Shown here one piece after another: positions 1 through 5,488 of a stretch of DNA of 6,965 bases; the stretch's first letter is position 1, and every line of letters begins with the position of its first letter. Under the pieces are notes generated by a model. It was not told where the DNA came from. It searched no databases and saw nothing but the letters and a program-made list of their open reading frames with translations. The translations under genes were made by a program, and so were the position numbers. The stretch spans positions 1 through 6,965 of the forward strand of contig JALOSD010000084.1 of NCBI GenBank assembly GCA_025458585.1. Reading direction: 5' to 3'. The DNA comes from Burkholderiaceae bacterium. GTDB taxonomy: Bacteria > Pseudomonadota > Gammaproteobacteria > Burkholderiales > Burkholderiaceae_C.

Positions 1-221
1 TGCTGCTGCAGGGCGGCGAGGACACGGTGGTCGAGAACGCGGCGCAGCAGGAGTTCTGCGACAACGTCAACCGCCAGCCCAACGCGGGCGGGCGCTGCCA
101 GGGCGCCGTGCTGCCCGAGTCGCGGCACGCGCTGCTCGTCGAGCGCGACGACCTGCGCACGCCGGCGCTGGCGACTATCCTCGCCTTCTTCGACGCCCAC
201 GCGCGGCCGGCGGCGCGCTGA
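1..221 (+). CDS. Alpha/beta hydrolase, lysophospholipase L2 (PldB)-like, C-terminal end only
   Basis: This is the last 72 codons of a serine hydrolase whose start lies left of the window; the reading frame begins at base 3. The visible part is the end of an alpha/beta-hydrolase fold. GGEDTVVEN (codons from base 12) is the strand-turn holding the catalytic Asp, with D at 21-23. SRHALLVERD holds the catalytic His, with H at 126-128. A final amphipathic helix ends in ILAFFDAH. The spacing and the FC...ERD...AL..I..FF pattern resemble the C-terminus of E. coli PldB, a membrane-associated lysophospholipase / monoacylglycerol lipase. The nucleophile region is not in the window, so activity cannot be judged. 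The gene ends in TGA at 219-221 and converges on the M48 protease gene 51 bp away. It could be another monoacylglycerol-lipase-type hydrolase; the fold is surer than the substrate. Confidence 0.8.
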   Translation, partial: LLQGGEDTVVENAAQQEFCDNVNRQPNAGGRCQGAVLPESRHALLVERDDLRTPALATILAFFDAHARPAAR

Positions 222-230
222 TGCTCGAGT

Positions 231-248
231 GCGCGCCCGGCGGCGCGT
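231..248. terminator. GC-rich hairpin between convergent genes, possible terminator
   Basis: CGCGCC (232-237) and GGCGCG (242-247) form a perfect 6-bp stem with a 4-base loop, extendable by a G-U pair at 231/248. It sits just after the stop of the PldB-like gene, in the 51-bp gap before the convergent protease gene. Only two T residues follow, so it lacks a proper U-tract, and GC-rich chance hairpins are common in this DNA. Treat it as a weak candidate. Confidence 0.22.
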
Positions 249-272
249 TGACGGGCGGGCAGACGCGCGGCG

Positions 273-1616
273 TCAGCGCAGGTAGCCCCAGGCCTTCAGC
301 CGCGACGCCGCGTACTGCGCCGCCTCGCCCTGCTGCGTCACGCGCAGGAAGCCTGCGTACTGCTCGGCGGCGCGCCGCTGCTCGCCCATGCCCTCGAGCG
401 CGACGCCCTTCAGGAAGCCGATGCCGGGGTCGCCGGGCAGCGCGCGGTCGAAGGCCTGCAGGTTCTCGTAGGCGGCGGCGGGCTGGCGTAGCCCGAGGTC
501 GAGCGTCGCGGCGAGCTTCATCGCCTGCGCTTCCTCGGGGTAGACGCGGCGCGCGGTGTCGGCGTAGCGCCGCGCGTCGGCGAGCTTGCCCTGCGCCTGC
601 AGGCACTGGCCCATGCGCACGTTGGCGGCATAGTCGCGCGGCGTGCGCTGCAACGCGGTCTCGAACTGGCGCTGCGCGCCGGGCAGGTCCTTCTTCGCCA
701 TCGCCGTCTCGCCGGCCTTGCAGGCGTCGATCGTCGGCTTGATGGCGCGCAGCGCGGCGGTGCGGTCCATGTAGCGCTCGCGCTGCAGCGGCGCCGAGGC
801 GCTCGACGCGTAGCGCGTCTGCGCGAGCCGGCGCGCGGTCTCGACGCGCTCGCGGCTCATCGGGTGGGTCGAGAACATCGTCTCGAGCACGCCCGGCTGG
901 CGTTCGTGTTCGTCGACGAGCAGCTGGTGCAGGCTCGTCATGCCGCCGGCCGGGTAGCCGGCGCGCACGATGTACTCCTGGCCGAGGGCGTCGGCCTCGC
1001 GCTCGTTGTCGCGCGAGTAGCCGGCGAGCAGCGCGCTGGCGCCGATCTGGCCGCCGATCGCCGCCACCGGCGCCCAACGCGGGTCGGAGGCCGCGGCGCC
1101 GATCGTGAGGCCGATCACCGCGGCCTGCGCGACCATCGCCTGCCCCTGCCGCTGCGCCGCGTGGCGGGCGTTGACGTGGCCGAGTTCGTGGCCGAGCAGC
1201 GCGGCGAGCTCGGCCTCGCTGTTCAGCTCGGTCATGATGCCGCGCGTGACGCCCATCGACCCGGCGGGGAAGGTGTAGGCGTTGACGTAGTTCGCGTTCA
1301 GCACGCGGTAGCTGTACGGCATCTCGGGCCGGTGCACGTGCGTCTGCAGCCGCTGGCCGATCTCGGCGGTGTAGGCGTTCAGGCTGGCGTCCTGTACCGC
1401 GCCGAGGTCGATCGAGAACTGGTGCGGCGCCTGCCGGGCGTCGATCTGCTTTTCCTGCTCGGGCGTGAGGCCGGCCAGGATCGTGCCGCCGGTGACGGGC
1501 GACGTGGCGCAACCCTGCAGCGCCGGCACCGAGGTGGCGGCGGCGAACAGCCACAGCGTGTCGCGGCGGGTCAGGCGGTTGGCACGCAGGCGGCGGGCGA
1601 GGAGCTCGGGCGACAT
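273..1616 (-). CDS. M48 family metalloprotease lipoprotein with TPR-like C-terminus (BepA-like)
   Basis: This is a 447-residue zinc endopeptidase predicted to be lipid-anchored in the periplasm. An N-terminal basic segment (RRDT, 17-20) and a hydrophobic stretch lead to a lipobox LQGC, with Cys36 the likely lipidated residue. The M48 domain follows, with HELGH at 143-147 (zinc His143 and His147, catalytic Glu144) and NEREAD at 204-209 (third ligand Glu207). STHPMSRER at 249-257 holds His251, matching the regulatory 'His switch' position known in E. coli BepA. Residues about 290-445 are helical with TPR-like pairs (AKKDLPGAQRQFETALQ, QAQGKLADARRYADTA). BepA-type proteases degrade or help assemble stalled outer-membrane beta-barrel proteins. 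ATG 1616 is chosen because it starts just before the signal peptide; a TTG at 1706 would add 30 residues without a ribosome site. No clear Shine-Dalgarno precedes 1616. E. coli BepA itself is not a lipoprotein, so orthology is uncertain; the M48-TPR class is secure. Confidence 0.93.
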   Translation of the reverse strand: MSPELLARRLRANRLTRRDTLWLFAAATSVPALQGCATSPVTGGTILAGLTPEQEKQIDARQAPHQFSIDLGAVQDASLNAYTAEIGQRLQTHVHRPEMPYSYRVLNANYVNAYTFPAGSMGVTRGIMTELNSEAELAALLGHELGHVNARHAAQRQGQAMVAQAAVIGLTIGAAASDPRWAPVAAIGGQIGASALLAGYSRDNEREADALGQEYIVRAGYPAGGMTSLHQLLVDEHERQPGVLETMFSTHPMSRERVETARRLAQTRYASSASAPLQRERYMDRTAALRAIKPTIDACKAGETAMAKKDLPGAQRQFETALQRTPRDYAANVRMGQCLQAQGKLADARRYADTARRVYPEEAQAMKLAATLDLGLRQPAAAYENLQAFDRALPGDPGIGFLKGVALEGMGEQRRAAEQYAGFLRVTQQGEAAQYAASRLKAWGYLR

Positions 1617-1650
1617 CGACAGGGTGGCGGTGCGGTCGGTACGGACGCCG

Positions 1651-1678
1651 ATTCTGGCAGCCGGGGGCGCCAGGGCAA
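1651..1678 (-). promoter_or_regulatory. Candidate sigma-70 promoter for the M48 protease gene
   Basis: Read on the minus strand, TTGCCC (1673-1678) is separated by 16 bases from CAGAAT (1651-1656), four of six matches to each consensus hexamer. Transcription would begin near 1644, giving a leader of about 28 nt before the ATG at 1616. ATTCTG is one of the few AT-containing words in this stretch. There is no experimental or comparative support. Confidence 0.38.
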
Positions 1679-1808
1679 GCGGCACAGCGGGGCGCGGAAT
1701 ACGCAACGACCGGTGTCGCGCGTATGCGGAGGTTACGCCGGGGCGGGTGGCGTGGCGCCGATCCGACGAAGGACGTCACGGCGGGGCGCCTTTCACCCAA
1801 CCGAGGGA

Positions 1809-1837
1809 CTGACACGAGGGCACACCGGTCGAAAAAT
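1809..1837 (+). promoter_or_regulatory. Candidate sigma-70 promoter for the small membrane protein gene
   Basis: CTGACA (1809-1814, five of six matches to TTGACA), a 17-bp spacer and AAAAAT (1832-1837, four of six matches to TATAAT). The hexamer lies in GAAAAATCCTT, a locally AT-rich island in otherwise very GC-rich DNA. A start near 1844 would leave about 45 nt of leader, including the ribosome site at 1876-1880. That start would also exclude the alternative ATG at 1848 from having a usable ribosome site. Confidence 0.4.
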
Positions 1838-1875
1838 CCTTGTCACGATGGCAGGGCATCATCAACGCGCCATCG

Positions 1876-1880
1876 AAGGA
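1876..1880 (+). promoter_or_regulatory. Ribosome binding site fixing the start at 1890
   Basis: AAGGA lies 9 nt upstream of the ATG at 1890. The in-frame ATG at 1848 has no comparable purine-rich site, so the Shine-Dalgarno decides for the downstream start, and the shorter protein then begins immediately before its first membrane helix. Confidence 0.6.
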
Positions 1881-1889
1881 GTCGCTGCC

Positions 1890-2423
1890 ATGACGCAGAC
1901 GTTTACCGTCGGAGCCCGTTCCCGCTTCGTCACCGTCACCGCCTGGGTGTTCATCGTGCTCGGCGCGATGGCCACGGTGTGGGCCGGGCTGCAGAACGCC
2001 ACGGTGGCGTCGATGATGTCCACGGCTCTGCCGGCGGCCGGCACGCCGCTCGTCACCGGGCTGCTGCTGGCCTATCTGCCGTGGGTCGCCGGCGCCGGGC
2101 TGGTGCTGTCGGTGGCGACGCTGACCGCCGCCGTCGGCCTGCTGCTGCGGCTCGACTGGGCGCGGCGCGTGTTCATCGGCGTGCTGGCGCTCGCGATCGT
2201 CGCCAACTTGCTCGGGCTGTGGATCCAGCACGAGGTCGTGCAGTCGGTCGTCGACAGCACGCTCGAGAGCGCGCCGTTGCCGCCGCAGGCGGCGGGCGTG
2301 TTCGGCGGCTTCGTGATCGCCGCGCGCGTGATGGGCGGCGTCGTCACGCTCGGCGCCTGCGCCTTGCTGGCCTGGATCATCGGCCGGCTGATGTCGCCGG
2401 CGGTGCGGCAGGAATTCGCCTGA
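1890..2423 (+). CDS. Hypothetical integral membrane protein, about four transmembrane helices
   Basis: I do not recognise this 177-residue protein. It has a short polar N-terminus, then hydrophobic segments at about residues 15-34, 56-87 (LLLAYLPWVAGAGLVLSVAT, long enough for one tilted helix or a helix plus re-entrant piece), 93-113 (VFIGVLALAIVANLLGLWI) and 144-165 (AARVMGGVVTLGACALLAWI). Positive residues cluster after the second segment (RLDWARR, 87-93), which suggests that this loop is cytoplasmic. The polar loop at 114-135 (HEVVQSVVDSTLES) would then face the periplasm. There are no cofactor or catalytic motifs. The start is set by AAGGA at 1876-1880; an ATG at 1848 would add 14 residues. 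It is transcribed divergently from the M48 protease gene and converges on ychJ with 25 bp between stops, so it appears monocistronic. The coding call is firm from codon use and hydrophobicity; function is unknown. Confidence 0.85.
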   Translation: MTQTFTVGARSRFVTVTAWVFIVLGAMATVWAGLQNATVASMMSTALPAAGTPLVTGLLLAYLPWVAGAGLVLSVATLTAAVGLLLRLDWARRVFIGVLALAIVANLLGLWIQHEVVQSVVDSTLESAPLPPQAAGVFGGFVIAARVMGGVVTLGACALLAWIIGRLMSPAVRQEFA

Positions 2424-2448
2424 CGCGGCGCGTGCGCGGCCGGCGCGT

Positions 2449-2853
2449 TCAGCGCAGGTCGCCGTCGACGTAGAACCAGCGCCCGCCCTCGCGCACGAAG
2501 CGGCTCGTCTCGTGCAGCCGCGTCGCGCGGCCCGCGAGCCGGTTGCGGGCGACGAACTCGACCGTCGCGTGGGCGTCGTCCTGCATCGCGTGGCGCCGCA
2601 CCTCGAGGCCCAGCCACTGCAGCCCGCCCGGCAGCGGGTCGAGCTGCGGCGGGCGGGTGCTCGGGTGCCAGGTGGCGAGCAGGTAGTCGAGTCGCCCGAG
2701 CACGCTCGCGCTGTAGCGCGAGCGCATCAGCGCCTCGGCGGTCGGCGCCTGCAGGTGCAGCGGGCCGTCGTGCCAGCGGCCGCAGCAGTCGGCGTAGGGC
2801 AGGGCGCTGCCGCAGGGGCAGGCGGTCGCGTTCGGGGGCGTGGGGCGGGCCAT
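2449..2853 (-). CDS. ychJ: YchJ family protein (UPF0225) with N-terminal SEC-C metal-binding motif
   Basis: This is a 134-residue protein of the YchJ family. The N-terminus carries a SEC-C motif, CPCGSALPYADCC (12-24), whose Cys12, Cys14, Cys23 and Cys24 should bind zinc. The body holds the family signatures LMRSRYSASVLGRLDYLLATWHP (spanning 42-64), WLGLEV (80-85), ATVEFVAR (96-103), HETSRFVREGGRWFYVDGD (spanning 114-132). This region has an NTF2-like fold in the family. The biochemical role of YchJ is not established; SEC-C motifs occur in SecA and in many unrelated proteins. E. coli YchJ, as I recall it, has a second SEC-C motif at its C-terminus; this protein stops at YVDGDLR and lacks it. 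The ATG at 2853 is the only start giving a compact N-terminus before CPCG, although no good Shine-Dalgarno precedes it. It is divergent from the esterase gene. Confidence 0.93.
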   Translation of the reverse strand: MARPTPPNATACPCGSALPYADCCGRWHDGPLHLQAPTAEALMRSRYSASVLGRLDYLLATWHPSTRPPQLDPLPGGLQWLGLEVRRHAMQDDAHATVEFVARNRLAGRATRLHETSRFVREGGRWFYVDGDLR

Positions 2854-2882
2854 CGGCCGCGATGATCGCCGAAAGCGGCGCC

Positions 2883-2888
2883 TACACT
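2883..2888 (+). promoter_or_regulatory. Candidate -10 element for the esterase gene
   Basis: TACACT, four of six matches to TATAAT, lies in the 69-bp divergent gap between ychJ and the esterase gene, about 35 bp upstream of the ATG. No convincing -35 hexamer is found at 15-18 bp spacing, so the promoter would be weak or activator-dependent. Low to moderate confidence. Confidence 0.3.
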
Positions 2889-2910
2889 GCGGCGCACCGC
2901 CTTGCCGACG

Positions 2911-2915
2911 AAGGA
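2911..2915 (+). promoter_or_regulatory. Ribosome binding site fixing the start at 2923
   Basis: AAGGA lies 7 nt before the ATG at 2923. It rules against the in-frame TTG at 2902, which would lie upstream of this site and add seven residues. Confidence 0.65.
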
Positions 2916-2922
2916 CGCCTCC

Positions 2923-3870
<948 letters not shown>

Positions 3871-3907
3871 GTGCGTCGAGCACGGGCCCGGGCCCGACGG
3901 CGTGCTG

Positions 3908-4594
3908 ATGAGCCGGGTCCCCCAAGCCGACTACGCCGACCACGACGACGTCTACCGGCGCCTCAGGCAGACCGGCGCTTCGGGGTGGGACGGCCCCGAC
4001 GAGTACGTCGCGATGCTCGCGCGCGTCGGCCCCTGGCTTCCACCCGACCTCGAGGGCGCGGCCCTGCTCGAACTGGGCAGCGGCGCCGGCGATCTTGCCC
4101 TGCTGCTGGCGCAGCGCGGTGCACGCGTGCACGGCGTCGACATCTCGCCCACGGCCGTCGACTGGGCGAGGCAGAAGGCTGTGCAGCGCGGCCTGTCGCA
4201 TCGCGCGACGTTCGCCGTGGACGACGTCTGCGCTCTGGCCACGCTCGGCGACGGTGCCTTCGATCTCGTCGTCGACGGCCATTGCCTGCACTGCATCGTC
4301 GGCGACGACCGCGCGAAGGCACTGAACGCCTGCCGTCGCGTGACGAAGAGTGGCGGCAGTTTCATCGTCCTGACGATGTGCGGCGACGTGAGGAACCCCC
4401 GCGTCCGGCCGCACTTCGATCCCGTCACGCGCACCGTCTTTCACGCCGGCAAACCCGTGCGGCATGTCGGCAGGCCCGAACGGATCGTCGACGAGGTTGC
4501 CGGGGCGGGTTTCGAGATCGTGCACTGGGCGGTCGAGGCGGCCACGACGGCGGACAGCGAAGACGACCTGATCGTCGTGGCCAGGAAGCGCTGA
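3908..4594 (+). CDS. Class I SAM-dependent methyltransferase, substrate unknown
   Basis: This is a 228-residue soluble methyltransferase with a Rossmann-type fold. Motif I, LLELGSGAGD (53-62), binds S-adenosylmethionine. GVDIS (76-80) places acidic Asp78 at the end of strand 2. VDDV (104-107) matches the adenine-contacting acidic loop, and FDLVVDGHCLHCI (118-130) is the strand 4 / motif IV region. SGGSFIVLTMCGD (148-160) is strand 5. A C-terminal extension (161-228) probably forms the substrate-binding lid. It looks like the Methyltransf_25/11 small-molecule group, but the acceptor cannot be named. ATG 3908 is chosen; a TTG at 3863 overlapping the esterase stop would add 15 residues, and neither start has a strong ribosome site. 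My hand count gives about 71% GC over 3961-4594 against about 76% for 2941-3870, with a low of 60% at 4321-4380, consistent with a separate origin or weaker codon bias. Being 37 bp after the esterase, it may be co-transcribed with it. Confidence 0.9.
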   Translation: MSRVPQADYADHDDVYRRLRQTGASGWDGPDEYVAMLARVGPWLPPDLEGAALLELGSGAGDLALLLAQRGARVHGVDISPTAVDWARQKAVQRGLSHRATFAVDDVCALATLGDGAFDLVVDGHCLHCIVGDDRAKALNACRRVTKSGGSFIVLTMCGDVRNPRVRPHFDPVTRTVFHAGKPVRHVGRPERIVDEVAGAGFEIVHWAVEAATTADSEDDLIVVARKR

Positions 4595-4613
4595 GGCATT
4601 CGTCTCGTCGCGC

Positions 4614-4629
4614 GGCCGGCCGGTCGGCC
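4614..4629 (+). terminator. Weak hairpin after the methyltransferase gene
   Basis: GGCCG (4614-4618) and CGGCC (4625-4629) can form a 5-bp stem with a 6-base loop, 19 bp past the methyltransferase stop. It has no U-tract (ATCGGCTTGTCT follows), and it sits just before the imu promoter. It may be a Rho-independent-like stop separating the two units, or a chance GC palindrome. Confidence 0.2.
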
Positions 4630-4635
4630 ATCGGC

Positions 4636-4664
4636 TTGTCTCGAGGACTGTATGAACGTACAGT
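4636..4664 (+). promoter_or_regulatory. Promoter of the imuA-imuB operon
   Basis: TTGTCT (4636-4641), a 17-bp spacer and TACAGT (4659-4664) give four of six matches to each sigma-70 hexamer. The -10 hexamer is also the right arm of the LexA operator, so LexA binding would block RNA polymerase directly. Transcription would begin about 7 nt past the -10, at or next to 4671, which is the first base of the imuA GTG. TATATC at 4664-4669 is a possible alternative -10 with a start a few bases further on. Confidence 0.6.
4647..4664 (+). promoter_or_regulatory. LexA operator (SOS box)
   Basis: ACTGTATGAACGTACAGT has perfect 6-bp inverted arms, ACTGTA (4647-4652) and TACAGT (4659-4664). It fits the CTGT-N8-ACAG core of LexA boxes known from gamma- and betaproteobacteria. 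It overlaps the spacer and -10 of the imu promoter and ends 6 bp before the imuA start codon. The predicted outcome is repression by LexA and release after RecA-stimulated LexA self-cleavage upon DNA damage. A box of this quality beside imuA makes chance very unlikely. Confidence 0.93.
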
Positions 4665-4670
4665 ATATCG

Positions 4671-5441
4671 GTGGAGCCATCGTCCGTCACCGCCCGCCCC
4701 GCGCCCGTCGCCCCCGAAGCGCTGCACCCCGCGCTGTGGCGCGCGCACCAGCTCGGCCGGCGCGCCGAGCGCGCGCTCGCCACCGGCTTTGCCGCGCTCG
4801 ACGCCGAGCTGCCCGACGGCGGCTGGCCGGCGCGCGCGCTGACCGAGCTGCTGCTGCCGCAGCACGGCATCGGCGAGCTGCGCCTGCTCGCGCCGGCGCT
4901 GGCGGCGCTGACGCGCGACGGTCGCCCGCTGATGTGGTTCGACCCGCCGGCCACGCCCTGCGGCTGGACACTGCAGGCGCTCGGCGTCGACCCGCGGCGG
5001 CTCGTGCTCGTGCGCGGCCGCGACGCCCTGCGCGGGCGCGCGTTCGAGCGGCTGCCGGCCGCCGACACGCTGTGGGCGCTCGAACAGGCGCTCGCCAGCG
5101 GCCACGTCGGCGCGGTGCTGGCGTGGCTGCCGGCGCGCCTGCGCGCCGACGCGTTGCGCCGGCTGCAGCTGGCCGCGCAGGCGCACGACGGGCCGGCGTT
5201 CGTGCTGCGCGACGCCGACGCGCGCCTGAAGCCGAGTCCGGCGCCGCTGCGGCTGCTGCTTGGCGCCGCCGGCGCCGACCGCCTCGCAGTGCGCGTGCTC
5301 AAGCGCCGCGGCCCGCCGCTGGCGCGGCCGCTCGTGCTCGCGCTGGCGCCGGTGCTGCCGCCGGCAGCGCGCGCACGGGCCGACCAGGGCGAGGCGCGAC
5401 GGCCGTCGCCGGTGATGGCGGGCACCGACAGCCTCGCCTGA
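4671..5441 (+). CDS. imuA: ImuA, SOS-induced translesion synthesis accessory protein (RecA/SulA-like)
   Basis: This is a 256-residue cytoplasmic partner of ImuB in the error-prone 'mutasome' (ImuA-ImuB-DnaE2). Family signatures are LHPALWRAHQLG (18-29), TGFAALDAELPDGGWPARALTELL (spanning 38-61) and MWFDPPATPCGW (88-99). The fold is RecA-like, but the P-loop site after TELL reads LPQHGIGEL (62-70) with no GKT/S, so nucleotide binding is not expected from the primary sequence; this degeneracy is usual in the ImuA/SulA-like group. The C-terminus (about 230-256) is basic and low in predicted structure. GTG 4671 is the only start codon before the conserved LHPALWR block that is in frame and downstream of the operator; no Shine-Dalgarno precedes it, and the predicted transcription start nearly coincides with it. 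The gene is under the LexA box at 4647-4664 and is followed after about 47 bp by imuB on the same strand. Confidence 0.93.
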   Translation: MEPSSVTARPAPVAPEALHPALWRAHQLGRRAERALATGFAALDAELPDGGWPARALTELLLPQHGIGELRLLAPALAALTRDGRPLMWFDPPATPCGWTLQALGVDPRRLVLVRGRDALRGRAFERLPAADTLWALEQALASGHVGAVLAWLPARLRADALRRLQLAAQAHDGPAFVLRDADARLKPSPAPLRLLLGAAGADRLAVRVLKRRGPPLARPLVLALAPVLPPAARARADQGEARRPSPVMAGTDSLA

Positions 5442-5488
5442 AGGCGGCGTCGCGGTGCGTGGCGGATGGCGCGGCGGACGGCATGGCG

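Noticed and set aside
175..1815. A 546-codon minus-strand frame overlapping the M48 protease gene
   Set aside because: It is the same strand in another frame, with an Arg/Pro/Ala-rich composition and no motifs; the 273-1616 frame carries HELGH, the lipobox and the TPR-like region.
864..1889. The upstream extension of the frame containing the small membrane protein
   Set aside because: The extension runs antisense through the protease gene and reads as low-complexity Arg/Ala/Gly/Val. Ribosome site and promoter evidence place the true start at 1890.
2424..2448. A bidirectional terminator in the 25-bp convergent gap
   Set aside because: Short GC palindromes exist (CGCGTGCGCG, ACGCG/CGCGT), but no stem is stable and uninterrupted over 6 bp and there is no T-run on either strand.
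4652..4671. ATG at 4652 as an alternative imuA start
   Set aside because: It lies inside the LexA operator and is out of frame with the ImuA family motifs.
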